The position numbers and the translations under genes are program-made. Below the pieces are notes generated by a model. That model did no database searches and was not told the origin of the DNA. It saw only the letters and a program-made list of their open reading frames with translations. A stretch of DNA of 64,000 nt, taken from positions 310,001-374,000 of the forward strand of contig JADNRY010000036.1 in the NCBI GenBank assembly GCA_015501585.1, in the 5' to 3' direction. Of the stretch, positions 23,150 to 35,381 are shown piece by piece. The stretch comes from Rhodocollybia butyracea. Taxonomy: Eukaryota; Basidiomycota; Agaricomycetes; Agaricales; Omphalotaceae. Position 1 is the stretch's first letter. Every line of letters starts with the position of its first letter.

Positions 23150-23752
23150 AACACTAGTTATTCAGTGAATAACCAGATATGGCGCAACAGCTAGCTATTC
23201 AGTGAATAACCAGACATGGAGAGGATTAGTAGGCAGTGGCAGTGAACACTTATGTTCACTGAATAACCAGCTGTTCACTGCCACTGCCTGTTATTCACTG
23301 AATAGCGGCAGTGGACAGCTACTTATTCAGTGAATAACCAGATATGGTGAACAGCTAGCTATTCAGTGAATAACCAGATATTCAGTGAATACTAGCTATT
23401 CAGTGAATAACCAGATATGGTGCTAGAATAGCCAGATATTCAGTGAATAACCAGATATGGTGAACAGCCAGCTATTCAGTGAATAACAGACATGACTGAC
23501 TGTATCCACTGAATAGCTGGTTATTCATTGAATATCTGGCTATTCAGTGAATAACTAGCTGTGCCCATTATTCAATGAATAGCGGCATACTTATTCAGTG
23601 AATAACCAGATATGGGGAGGATCCCAAGTCCTGGCAATGAACAGCTAGCTATTCAGTGAATAACCAGATATTCAGTAAATAGCTGGCTTTTCATATATTC
23701 AGTGGATAGCTAGCTATTCAGTGTTCTCCTCCCCATATCTGGTAGTCCCAAG
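23150..23752. repeat. Palindromic satellite, block 1
   Basis: Dense repeats of TATTCAGTGAATAACCAG, AGCTAGCTATTCAGTG and CCACTGCCTG words on both strands. There is no fixed monomer; instead short self-complementary words are reshuffled. Its right end (GGTAGTCCCAAG) is one half of a satellite phrase that continues at 39970. Confidence 0.95.
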
Positions 23753-24436
23753 TTATGGCCCATATAGTGTGTAATAAATCAAACTTTGAAGTAGTGTTGT
23801 TTTGCTTGCATACATGAACATTTGTTGCGTTCATCGGGATATCTATACTGCTCATTCCATGAAGTTGCAAATTCATTGTCAATCTAGGCCTAAAGCAGTC
23901 CCCTCTATGAGGTTGACGTTAAATAAGAAACCTCGATAGAGGGGCCTGGAAACTGGCTCCAGACCATGGCACAGACTTCTTACAATCGATTTAGGCAGTG
24001 GCTTTGACCTTCCGTTTTGGGATTTAGAGATGGGAAATTTGAGCGCCTATTTATCTAGTGATAATTCTTGTTTCGTACTTTCACCACAACATGTCTGAAT
24101 GTTTCTTCTTACTTCAGAATACAAAGAAATCATTCGCATACCACAGTAATGGCCTCAAATGACTCAAAAACACTCTTCTCTCTGCCAAATTATTGGCACA
24201 ATGCTAAAAAAAAAAATAGAACTCATACATGAGGATGACATGTCACCATTATACATGGTGAGAAATTCTCAGACACAAGTACACTGTATATACTCAATCT
24301 CAGAATGTGGAGCATACTCACACTTGTTTGAACCTTTCTTCAGGAATGTACATGGTTGGTCAGGGTCAGAAGCAAAAGGAAGGTCTTTGTTTTTGAACTC
24401 GTCAAGCTTCACATTTTGAGCCCATTCTTCATATAA

Positions 24437-25309
24437 TGTGACAGGTATGTATCTTATCTACTGTCCTTAGCGCTCATCTACTATAGACTCCCTCACATGT
24501 ATCAGATAATCACAATTTAACTTGACTTGATACTTTACAGTTCTCTTTCTCTCAGCTGAGCAACACCTTCTGGCTTCCCCTTTGACGGGTCACTCAACAC
24601 CCACACAGCGATACAGGTCCCCTTTGGCGGGTCACCCAATGCTCAGCCAGTGATACAGCTCCTACTCGAGGGGATACTCGACCCGCAGCCAGGGTCCTAG
24701 GCATCATACTATTTATACTTGCCTTACAGCCTCATTCCACTCGACTCACTTCCATTTGGCCTATGGGATTCTCTATTACTATACGACCACTTCACAGTGG
24801 TGGGGGTACCGCGGAATCCTGTGCCATGTCAGGTCAAGCAGGATTCCTACAGAAGTTGCAGATTAACAAGATGGGCTAAGGAATACTGAACTTATCCAAG
24901 ATTTCAACAACCTGTCTCTTATCTGAACACCAAGGACAGTGGGGGGCTCTGTGACAGGTATATATCTTATCTACTGTCCTTAGCGCTCATCTACTATAGA
25001 CTCCCTCACATGTATTAGATACTCACAATTTAACTTGACTTGATACTTTACGGTTCTCTTTCTCTTGGCTGAGCAACACCTTCTGGCTTCCCCTTCGATG
25101 GGTCACTCGATGCCCACACAATGATACAGGTCCCCTTTGGCGGGTCACCCAATGCTCAGCCAGCAATACAGCTCCTACTTGAGGGGATACTCGACCCGCA
25201 GCCAGGGTCATAGGCATCATACTATTTATACTTGCCTTACAGCCTCATTCCACTCGACTCACTTCCATTTGGCCTACGGGATTCTCTATTACTATACGAC
25301 TGCTTCACA
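24437..25309. mobile_element. TRIM-type miniature LTR retrotransposon, complete
   Basis: Two 360-bp direct LTRs (24437-24796, 24950-25309), each beginning TGTGACAGGTAT(G/A) and ending CTTCACA, surround only 153 bp. The internal part begins GTGGTGGGGGTACCGCGG (primer-binding-site position) and ends with a purine-rich AAGGACAGTGGGGGGCTC just before the second LTR. It is flanked by TATAA (24432-24436 and 25310-25314). No coding capacity. Confidence 0.95.
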
Positions 25310-25700
25310 TATAAGGTGATATGCAAACCTCCAAGCTGTAGTTGGTCATTACGGCCTCCACGCTGCTGACCATTGCTTGGATCAACAATCCCAATGTTAG
25401 CTGTTAAACAAACATTGTGATGGTCAATGGCCTATAAATTTAGATTCAAACTATGAGCCACAGAGAAGTGATATAATGCCCACTACAGATTCACCAGCAG
25501 TTGCACAAAGTATGTGACACAATCCGCTTGGGTCATTGAAGCTTCAGCATCAACAAAGCCATGATATGAGTCTTCCCAAAACCTGTGCTTGCAGTGACCA
25601 ATGTATTCCGTGATATCAACTCCAGCGCAGCATGTAATTGAAGGATTTTCAGTACTTCAGCACCCTTGGTAGTATAGTATACAAGTAAGCACATTCTCAG

Positions 25701-26137
25701 TATCACAAATCTAAGCTCACCTGCTTAATGTGTTGATAGGGGAAGTAAGAAGCTAAGTGTGAGAGAGAGATGCTTGTATGAAGACAATAAGATGTTCTTG
25801 AGTCTGGGGACTGTAGGAGCAGACCCCACTACTTATATACATGTGTAACTAAATAGGACCCAGAGTACTTTACTCTGGGTAGTTCCAGAAGGTTCTACCT
25901 ACTCTGGGTAGTTCTAGAAGGTTCTACTGTTAAGGTGAAACTATCTGTCAAAAGGTGTCACCATCTGTCAAAGGTGACACTGTCTGTCAAGGTTAGACAG
26001 TAATACATCTGGTATCTATCTACTTTAAGTAATAAATAAGATATAGATCTAATGTAATGATAAGCCCATGGCACAGATAAGATATTGATAGATAAGATAA
26101 AATATAAGATAAAGCAAATGAATAGAAATCTGTGACA
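25701..26137 (-). repeat. Gypsy 3' LTR (437 bp)
   Basis: Matches 32909-33316 except for an extra 29-bp duplication around the TACTCTGGGTAGTTC words (about 25890-25930). On the minus strand it reads TGTCACAG...TTTGTGATA. A polypurine tract (complement of CCCCCCCTTT, 26141-26150) abuts its 5' end. Confidence 0.95.
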
Positions 26138-26179
26138 TCACCCCCCCTTTAGATTTGAGCTCCGTTGAGAAATCAGAGT

Positions 26180-29100
26180 TTAATCATCAAATTCCATCAT
26201 CCTCACAGCTTTGAGGCCTTTTGCTTTGTACTTCCTTATCATCTCCTGAGCATTCCTTAAATTTCCTTCAGGTTCCCAGGTATCATGATCACAAGTGAAT
26301 TCTTTCCATTGTACAAGGTATTGGGTGGTTTTTCCACGAACTCTGTGTTGGAGAATTTCTTCCACAACCCACTCCTCTTGTCCACCAATTGTAACTGGTT
26401 GAGGTGTGGGACTCTTTTGCCCAACAATAGTTGGTTCATTATAGGTGGCTAGTTTGCTGGCATGAAATACAGGGTGTATTGCACGGTACTTTTATGGCAA
26501 CTCCAGTTTGAATGTTACTTCAGACAACTTTTCAATAATTTTGAATGGTCCTTCATATCGAGGCCGGAGTGCTCGTTCTGTAGTTTGGTAGTCCTTGAGA
26601 TTTAGTAATACAAGGTCTCCAACTTTGAATGGAATGTTCTGTACACCCAGGTCATAGTACCATTTCATCCGCTCAGCTGCTAACTTTAGAGCTGCTTTTG
26701 CCTGCTCTTGGGCTTCAAATCTTCTTTGCATCATGTCATTTAGGTCAATTGGAAGACCCTCCTTTAATAATGTTGGACCTGCATGGAGATGACGTCCATA
26801 TTCCAAGAAGAATGGACTCTCCTTTGTGCCCTCATGTGCTAAGTTGTTGTAGGCAAATTCTGCTGTACTTAACAGTTTTGCCCAATCACTGAGATTATAA
26901 TCAACATAGCACCTAAGGTACTGTTCCAGAATCTGATTAACACATTCAGTTTGACCATCTGTCTGTGGGTGGTATGCAGTAGACATTGTGGATTGAATTC
27001 CAAGTAGTTTGCACCATTCTTGGAAAATCTCCCCTGCAAACTGTGGTCCTCGGTCAGAGATGATCTGTAATGGTAGTCCATGCAATGGATAGATCCTGTC
27101 ATAGAGTAGTTGTGCCAGATCTTTGGCCGAAAATTTCACTGTAATGGGATAGAAGTGTGCCCTTTTTAATAGGCGGTTCACCACTACACATATTGCATTG
27201 TACCCATTAGATTCTGGTATCTGAGTGATCAGATCAATGGTAATGATCTCCCATGGTCCATTAGGCACCATGTTTGGTTGTAAGGTCCCAAAAGGCTTTT
27301 GTGGGCGGTTTTTCATCCGCTGACATGCGTCACAACCTGTGACATAATGCTTTACAAAGATTGACATCCCTGGCCATCAGTAATTTCTAGAGATGAGTTC
27401 ATATGTTTTTCATCTGCCAGGATGTCCTGCAGAGGTTATGTCATGGTGGATTTCAACAATTCGTCATCGCAAGTGATCATTTGTGCTCTTTGGTATGTAA
27501 ACTTTTCCACGGTAAAGTAATAGACCATTTTCATCGTTCCATTCTTCTAGAGATTTCTTAAACTCTCGTGGTCCTGACTTGAGCAGTGACTTGTAATCCT
27601 TTGTCACTTCATCAGAAAGTAGTGCTTCCTTGACCTCTCTTAGGATTTGATCATCATTGACAGGCGATGCATGAGATGCCTCGATAGCCTGAATGGCAAA
27701 AAATTCAGGTTTGAGCAAAATTTGGTCATTGTTATCAAGGTCTATCCCCTTCTCATGATCTGGCCTCCTGGACAGAGGGTCTTCGGCTTGCATTGATTTC
27801 CCTGGTTTGTGGTGTAGGGAGTAATTGAACCTTGTGAGGTACAGAGCCCATCGTGCTTGTCTCCAAGTTAACTTTTGAGCTGATTTAAAGTAAGTCAAAT
27901 TCTGATGATCTGACCATATTTCAAATTTCTCTGGATGCCCTTCCAAATAATGTCTATACTCTTCTAGTGCTCTAATAATTGCTAGGAGCTCCTTGTCATA
28001 TATCTCATGGTTCCTTTCGTGGGCGCTGAGTGACTTGGAATAGAAGGCTACTGGATGCCAAAGATTTTCATCTGGGTCCAGTTGAGACAAAACTGCTCCA
28101 ACTGCAAAGTCACTTGCATCAGTTGATAGTTGGAATGGGTTAGAGTCATCCGGGATCTTTAAGATTGGGGCAGAGGTAAAAGCTTGTTTCAGTGCTTCAA
28201 ATGTCTGTTGCTGTTCCTCTTCCCAGATCCAAGGTTGATCCTTCTTGGTGAGATTGGTGAGTGGTTGAGCAAGTTTAGCAAAATCTTTGATAAATCTGTG
28301 ATAAAAATTTGCAAAACCTAAGAAAGCTTGAACATGCTTGACCTTTTCAGGTACAGGCCACTCTAGAACTCCAGACAGCTTCTTTGAGTCCATTGCAACA
28401 TAACCTTGAGAGATGATCATGCCAAGGTACTCTATACTATCTTGTTCAAAGAAACATTTTTCAGCTTTTGCATACAAGTCATTGTCTTGAAGTCTTTTCA
28501 GCACTTCTTTGACAATTTCCCTGTGTTCCTTCTTGTCATTTCCAAAAATTAGGATATCATCCAAATACACCATAACTTGCCCTTTCCTGATGAGATCACC
28601 TAATAAGTCATTCATCATAGACTGGAATGTGGCAGGTGCATTAGAGAACCCAAAATACATGACAGTTGCCTCAAAAAGACCCTTTTTAGTAATGAATGCT
28701 GTCTTCCATTCATCCCCTTCACGAATGCGGACATTATTGTATCCCCATCTTAAATCAATTTTTGTGAAGATTGATGCCTGGCTTAGTGCATCAACCAGAT
28801 CAGAGATCCGGGGAATTGGATAGCGATTTTTTACTGTTACATCATTCAGTGCACAGTAGTCCATACATGGGCGAAGTGATCCATCATGTTTTTTGACAAA
28901 GAAGAAAGGTGCTGCAACTGGGCTTTGAGAAGGTCTGATATAGCCCTTCTGGACTTCTTCATCAATCCATTCATCCAATGAGTTCCTTTCTTTTGGAGAT
29001 AGCGGGTAGACTTTTGCCGGTTTGGGAAGGGCAGAACCCTCCACAAAATCAATAGGATGATCATACGGTTTACGTTCCGGCATTCGCTCTGATTTTTGTT

Positions 29101-29922
29101 TAGAAAAGATCTTGCCATATTCATGTAACCATGGTGGCACAAGGGACTTCCACTTAGTGGTGTCCTCATCCTCCTCACTGAGTTCCTCATCCATGTCCTT
29201 TTCATCAAACATGGATGCAATCACAGCAGCTTGTGTGTGTTCAGTTGGACTGTTGAGGTCAATCCAATTTAAATAAGGATTATCTGGATCCTCCTCTCCT
29301 AATGTGTCCAGTGAAGATTCCCAGAGTAAATCCTGTTCATTGAGCTCATCAGCTTCAGCTTCAATGATTTGTGTTTTACGGGTTCTTGCCTCACATGTCT
29401 CTGGGCACCTGGTGAACACCCATTCCCCTGATTTCCAGTTAATTTCTGGATTATGTTTATACAGGTAGGAGTAACCAATCATCATATCCTTATCACCAAG
29501 TTGTGTGACAAACAGGATTTGACGGGTTTTATGTGTGCCAATCTCAAGGTAGGCACTGACATATTCACTCACTTCTCCTGCTACATTAGGTGTTCCATCC
29601 ACATTCAATACTGGATACGGTTCTGCCAATTTATCAGTTACCAGGTGATTTCTTTCAACAAATGCTTTGTCAATGAAGTTTGTTGTGGCCCAGAGTCAAC
29701 AAGAGCCTCGGCCTGCGCTTTTGTACCATATACCCAAAGTGTTACTGGAAGTCTAAATGACATTTTCTTGTTACGAGCTATACTATTTACACAAGATTCC
29801 AGAACTACTTCATTATTATTAAGGCTGATATTAGGTATATAATTTCCAGACTGTAGATCACAGACATTCTCCTCTACAGTCCTTGTGGAAAATCCACTTC
29901 GTATTGTCGACTTCTGACCCAC
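26180..29922 (-). pseudogene. Gypsy pol: protease, RT, RNase H, integrase, chromodomain; broken
   Basis: The protease active-site region (ALVDSG, about 29690) loses one base, so the following ATTNFID continues in another frame. From 29629 the frame runs 721 codons: RT with MVYLDDIL (YLDD at 28556-28567), RNase H with STDASDFAVGAVLSQL and SKSLSAHERNHEIYDKELLA. Integrase follows in the same frame after in-frame TGAs between 27464 and 27367 within the HHCC finger (GCDACQ at about 27330). Catalytic residues sit in ITIDLI, ISDRGPQF and QTDGQTECVNQ. After one TAA near 26492 a chromodomain follows (YLVQWKEFTCDHDTWEP, 26340-26255). It overlaps gag by about 49 nt in another frame, as in elements using ribosomal frameshifting. 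Confidence 0.93.
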
Positions 29923-32198
29923 TTGGGCTGATTTTTCAGTTTTGAAGTTCCCTCCTGCACATCATTGACTTGTGCAGTTGCTTTCTTTTCAGAAGGCATG
30001 GGTTCGACAATTTCGGTGATGCTTGCGTGATTGACATTGAGAGTTTCAGTTGGGGTTGCTGACTCATCATTGTCAAGTTCATCAAATAATTCCAATAGCC
30101 ATGCTTTGAATGATTTTTTATCTCCATGCACAGGCTGCTTTCCTTTATGTCCCTGTCCACTGGTTGATGGAGTTGAATTAGAGGGTTTAGGAGCAGGGCG
30201 TTTATTCTCATTCCCAGGTTTGTCATAGCAGTCATTGGTATTATGACTTTTTGCTTTGAATTTCAAACCCTTTGCAGAGCATATTTGGCAAAATTTGCCT
30301 TTTGTCTCCTGGGAATTTATTTGTTCTGGTGTTTTACCCTTCCCTCTTTTTGCCATATCAATCTCCATAGGTTGTGGATCATTGTTGCCATTGCCATTGC
30401 CTTTACTGTTTCCAGTGCCAAAAATAGAGCCTTTAGTTTTCTCAGGATGTAAGCTTTTGTAGGCCAACAGGAGAAGCTCTAAGTACTCCTCCCATTTGGT
30501 AGGTGATTTTCCTACAACTTCAAGTAGCACAAGTGCATTATGCAATCCTTGTGAGATGACATTCCACAGCTTGTCAATATGGATATTGTCCTGGTATTCA
30601 ACCAGGCATGCCAAAGTGCAGTATTGTTCAGCATATTTAATGAAGTCCTTATTGGCCAAAGTTTTATTGGTCCAAAGCTGAGTGAGCTCATCCTTTGCTC
30701 CTTCTTTGTCATCACGGCGGCCATAAATAGTGGTTAACTCCTCTACAAATTTATCCCAAAGTCCCAAGTCTTTTCCAAGACGGTTGTCATCAAAGTAGCG
30801 CTTCATGTATGTTGTGGCAGGTGAATGTAAGCGAGTCAGTGCAGTCACAATTTTTTGGTGATCTGTTACAATGCCAGATGATGAACAATACAGAGTGACT
30901 TGATTTAACCAATCCTCCAGTGACATTTTGTTATCTGTCCCAGAGAATGTTGGTGGTTCAGGGACTTTAAGTCTAGTGATGGAGCCAGCACCAGTTTCAG
31001 CAGGGATTCTATCCAACTGGGTTTTATAGGCCTGAAGAAGTTGGGCCTGTGTGTCAACTAGTTGCCTGAGGTTTTTAATTTCCTCCTTGAGAGCATCCTG
31101 GGTATGAGCATTTCATGCCCTAGGCATATACAGACTGCCGACGTTTCCTGCTTACCATTACATAACCCGCTTCCGCCGCATTTCCGGTTCCAATACACTT
31201 CCACTTTGCTTCCGTTTTACTTTTTCCTTCACTGTAAACTTTCTATGATCCCGTCGATCCATTCTCCATCATTCTTACAATCATACATATGCTTTATGCT
31301 CTTCCTGCCGCTTCCGCTTATGTTCATTGTTGTCTTTCATCCCTTGTACTTCTTTTGGCTATTCTTGTCTTTTCTACTCTCAGATTATTACCTATCACTA
31401 CTCCGGTCCTCGAGTACCCTTTATATAGTTCTGTACCATGTCAAGTACAGTAGATTGGAAATATTGCTTAACCCCTTGACTTGTGTGCTCTTGTGTGTTC
31501 TGGTTTCTCGCTTTATCTGTTTCTTTAACTCTGTTTCTTCACTCCATTGTTTTCACAACCTCTGCAATCTACTATCATCTATTTGGTTCCGCTCTGTTTG
31601 CACCGCATCACCTCAGCTACCGCTTGACCTTCCGCTTCCGCTCATATCGCTATCAAAGCCGCTTGCACTTAGTGGGTCCTACCCTTCGAGTCGGAAACTC
31701 ATCTACTCTTAGGCTTACTTGCTGAGTTCATTCTATCGCCTGTATGGACCTGCCGTCCTTACATTAGTCCCTTGGATGATCCCCACACGAGTCTTACATC
31801 CCATAGGCACTTCAGAACTGTTCTACACTCACATCCTCTCACATCTCAAACCAACTTTCCCAGTTTGGCTGAACAATGGCAGTACGGAGTGTATCCGCAC
31901 TTTGGTTTCCAGGTTTGTAACCTGCGCTTGAAGGATTCCGCCTAGATCCTTACAGAGCAGCCATACTAAAAGCTTCATTCATCCAATCAGAAAGCTCATC
32001 AATATGTTGGTCAACATAATTTTTAACAGTGCTACTAGTTGTCAAGTGGGTATTTTGGAATAACCGTCCAACCTCATTACGTTGGGCTTCAGAACCAAAG
32101 CCAATAGTAGTCATATCCACATTTTGAGCTACACTTTCAGCCCAGTTCTCTACATCAACCATCAAGATGTTAGGTTGGTAAGGTGTGAAAGATGACAT
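29874..32198 (-). pseudogene. Gypsy gag, interrupted by an 844-bp insertion
   Basis: The N-terminal part starts at 32198 (MSSFTPYQPNILMVDVENWA) and runs to the insertion at 31954. It resumes at 31110 in the same frame with HTQDALKEEIKNLRQ, then LKVPEPPTFSGTDNKM, a typical gag core, and a C-terminal zinc-knuckle-like CQIC...H...C (about 30310-30240). Without the insert and one TSD copy the frame would be 491 residues with no stop seen. The insertion creates a stop after EAFSMAAL. Confidence 0.9.
31111..31954. mobile_element. 844-bp LTR-like insertion inside gypsy gag
   Basis: Flanked by GAGCA at 31106-31110 and 31955-31959. Removal joins the gag frame exactly. On the minus strand it begins TGTAAGGATCTAGG and holds a TATA box (CTATATAAAGGG near 31410-31421), which fits a solo LTR, but the other end (GGGCATGAAA) lacks the usual CA. 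No coding capacity. Confidence 0.82.
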
Positions 32199-32908
32199 TT
32201 CTGCTTAATGGTAATTAGCCAATGTGTTTGTGATAAAAAACAAAGTTAGGATTGAGAAAATAAAGTGCCAATTAATTTTATGCCAAGTACAATTTATAGT
32301 GGGAGTTGAATATCTAACAGTGCAATAGTACTTCTAGGCATAGTGGCATTATGTGGCATAGGTACTACAATTTTGCTTTTCAGCAGACAGAGTACAAAGG
32401 AAAAAATGTGGTGTCCAGTGTTGTGGTTGTCCAGGTCTTGATGTCTTCTTCGTCAAAGTGGCAAGTCTCTATGTGTGCACTTTCACATAGCAAACGGGTT
32501 TTGGCCCTTGTATAACACAAGCAACTCAATCTGCCCAAACTTGTTTAGCCGTTGATACCCGAAGGCTCATGGCATGCTGAGTGACAAGAGCAGTGACCAG
32601 TCTGTTGCATCCTTCAACAATAAAGTTAAAATGCAGCAAATACCCCTTATGCCTAGGGCCCGGCAAATAGGTCAGCATGCAGCTCTCAGAGTTGAGCCAC
32701 CCTTCAAGGAGAAGGTGCATCCCATAGAAGACACAGTCCCTTTCAGGAACAGCATCAAAGATCCCCCAGAACTGGCAATAACCCCCAGAACTGACAGTAA
32801 TCCCCCAGGACCCAAAGATGACAGAAGAAAGACTGGACAACCTGCAACAAAGGAACCTACCACCTGATGCAGTAGCAACAGGCAGCAAAGCAGCAAGACT
32901 CAAGAAAC

Positions 32909-33316
32909 TATCACAAATCTAAGCTCACCTGCTTAATGTGTTGATAGGGGAAGTAAAAAGCTAAGTGTGAGAGAGAGATGCTTGTATGAAGACAATAAGA
33001 TGTTCTTGAGTCTGGGGACTGTAGGAGCAGACCCCACTACTTATATACATGTGTAACTAAATAGGACCCAGAGTACTTTACTCTGGGTAGTTCCAGAAGG
33101 TTCTACTGTTAAGGTGAAACTATCTGTCAAAAGGTGTCACCATCTGTCAAAGGTGACACTGTCTGTCAAGGTTAGACAGTAATACATCTGGTATCTATCT
33201 ACTTTAAGTAATAAATAAGATATAGATCTAATGTAATGATAAGCCCATGGCACAGATAAGATATTGATAGATAAGATAAAATATAAGATAAAGCAAATGA
33301 ATAGAAATCTGTGACA
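32909..33316 (-). repeat. Gypsy 5' LTR (408 bp)
   Basis: Partner of 25701-26137. It carries the short form without the 29-bp duplication and contains the promoter-like CTTATATACATG (about 33040) on the complementary strand. The untranslated leader lies between 32199 and 32908. Confidence 0.95.
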
Positions 33317-33704
33317 CTCAGTGCAGTAGTTTGATGGTCCATAGTTGAAAGAGAGATGATAAACATGAAAGGAATTTGGCCACAGTTCCCATTCTCGTCG
33401 TATAAGCAATTCTTCAAAACTTTCATCTCTAATAGTGTCGAGAAACTGAGGAAGCGTCTGAGGATATTTGAGAGCCATTACAAGCGGAAAAGTGTTTATA
33501 AATGCATTGGTGGAAGTATGGAACAGAAGTAAAGCTTAGGCGCTCAAATTTCCCACCTCTAAATCCCAAAATGGAAGGTCAAAGCCACTGCCTAAAACAA
33601 CCGTAAGAAGTCTCTGCCACGGTCCGGAGCCGGTTTCCAGGTCCCTCTATTGAGGATCGCCAATTACCAACCTCATAGAGGGAACTGTCACAGGTCTATT
33701 GTCA

Positions 33705-34340
33705 GAATATCCAAACAGTTATTAGGTATATAGTACACATAACCCAAACTCTGCTAGCCATTGCATGTAATTACAAAGCTTGCCTTGATTCACATCCCAC
33801 ATCCTACTACAGGTCACTGGGTGCTTCAATGAGTCCATTAGTGACAGGGAGGACTGGGGTCAGTGACTCAGGGGTCACTTACCTGGGCCACCCCAACTTG
33901 GCCCCAACTTGGCCTGACCTGGCCCAGAGGGTCAGAAATCAGGATCAGGATTTTGTGTGAAAATTTAAACTAGGAGACGTAGCATTAGATACTGTAATTA
34001 TTGTTAGTTTGGTAACCTGTAGCTCACAAGCTTGGCACAATGTTGAATGAGGTGACTTGGCCATTCTCCCAGTACAAGGATACAACTACTTAACCTATTT
34101 AATATGCAATTGTGTTTGAGACATTCTAGTAATGGCACCGGGGGCATTCACCATGACACCTGAAAACCAGGTGTGTTCATCTCACCTAAGCGGGCACCTT
34201 GAAGCTCACCTGGAAATCAGGGCGCCACTTGTCACGCATTTGAATAGCGATCTGGCGATCAAGATTGATGGATCTCGGTATGTCTCGGCTACAACTCGGC
34301 TGTCTCACGAGATGTGTCTTGGCGCCTTGGAATTGCCTTA
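33705..34340 (+). repeat. Left inverted repeat of the KOW element, inner part
   Basis: It pairs with 39120-39840. Matched landmarks are AGGTATATAGTACACATA, GAGTCCATTAGTGACAGGG, the phrase GGGGGCATTCACCATG, and ACCAGGTG ... CTAAGCGGGCACC. The stretch 33870-34120 does not match the other side well. Confidence 0.75.
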
Positions 34341-35381
34341 GTAGGCTGGGATTCGTCCCAAAATATTTTTATATCATGAGATCAAGTCAAATTGGATTTG
34401 TTATATTATTTTGATTTGATCTGGGGAACTGGCGCTTATTTTTGTTGAATAAAAAACTTATTCTTGGGATCAGTAAGACAATAGAAGCAGTATAAATAAA
34501 TTAAAATTCCGAGATAATTAGCTTATCAGAGGATAAGATAAGCAGCGTGAGAGCTATCGCCGCCGTGCAATCAGCGGCGGCACAGATTGAGTTATTCAAC
34601 CTCTCACCGCTGCAATCATTCTCCTCACAAAATATTTGATGTCACGCTCCCGATTAAAAAAGCAAGGACAAACAAAGCATATGAAGGATACCCACCCACG
34701 CGGGGCCAAGCCCCAGCCAAACCCCTAGCTAACATTGTCCTGAACTTCTATACTCATTGAAATTATCTATACTCACTTATTCTTATTACAGTGATACTTT
34801 ATCTTATCATTTATTCACAGGCTCCATGGCGGCACGGCCTATAACAATGTGATATTTTCGAGCTGGCTCCCAGATATCATGTGACCCTATCCTTATGGGC
34901 CGGCATAGTCGCGTCATATCCGTGCTGCCTGGGGACCTGGAATACGCCCACTGGCCTTGTTCTTTCAATGTATCTACATAATATCTCAATAATACAGCCA
35001 GTATTGTAAAATTTCAAGCTGAGTATACCACAGGCATTTCTAAAGGCTTTTAGCAAGCTTTCAACGCATCTTATACAGCGCCCAAGGCTTCCAGCTTGTA
35101 ACTTGCACTTTTGTACAGGCTGACCTGTCTTGGAGAGCTTTTTGGGAACTATAAAAGCAGCAGCAGATCTAAGAGGTATATTTCAAAGATAAAAAATGCA
35201 CCCATGAATAGCTACACTATGTTTCCACACTGCTCCTGGTTGTGGACAGACCCCTGATTTATCCAAACTCTTCAAGGCCGTGCAGTATGAATATCTTCGT
35301 GTGCAGTAAACAGCCAAAGGGACTCTGGCTCAGGTATAACCAGCCAGGTGAATTAGGTTGAATTTCAACAGTGCCAGGGCT
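34341..35381. other. Noncoding interior of the KOW element, 3' side
   Basis: No gene seen. The phrase ATTTTCGAGCTGG with CCCAGATATCATGTGAC (34853-34885) recurs in direct orientation at 38120-38150, so both sides of the gene carry related internal sequence. Confidence 0.5.

Larger units (their letters stand above)
25701..33316 (-). mobile_element. Ty3/gypsy chromovirus, complete with both LTRs (7.6 kb)
   Basis: The LTRs are at 25701-26137 and 32909-33316, with a 5-bp TSD CTCAG at 25696-25700 and 33317-33321. The gene order on the minus strand is gag, protease, reverse transcriptase, RNase H, integrase, chromodomain. An 844-bp insertion lies in gag. The element interrupts the helicase-like gene. 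The chromodomain marks it as a chromovirus, a class that tends to insert in heterochromatin. Confidence 0.96.
24060..33478 (-). pseudogene. Helicase-like gene split by TRIM and gypsy insertions
   Basis: The 5' part starts at 33478 (MALKYPQTLPQFLDTIRD) and runs to the gypsy at 33317. It resumes at 25700 after the gypsy with LKILQLHAALELISRNTLV, then TASTGFGKTHIMALLML, a Walker A-like motif, and PKRIVSHT. A 55-nt intron and an exon (AIDHHNVCLTANIGIVDPS) follow up to the TRIM at 25309. Beyond the TRIM (24436 down to about 24260) it reads EEWAQNVKLDEFKNKDLPF. The pattern (N-terminal part, Q-motif-like segment, TGxGKT) resembles RecQ/DEAD-type helicases, but I cannot find the downstream DExH and motif VI. 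Stops and frame changes are present. It is a decayed or captured fragment. Confidence 0.55.
23882..33697. mobile_element. Small inverted-repeat element with helicase-like gene, expanded by nested insertions
   Basis: Inverted repeats of about 155 bp: 23895-24047 against 33535-33690, with ends CAGTCCCCTCTATGAGGTTG and CAGTTCCCTCTATGAGGTTG. ATTGTCA lies on both outer sides (23875-23881, 33698-33704), consistent with a 7-bp or longer TSD. Comparison with the right inverted repeat of the host element shows continuous sequence when this element is removed. Excluding the gypsy and TRIM insertions it is only about 1.3 kb. Confidence 0.8.
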
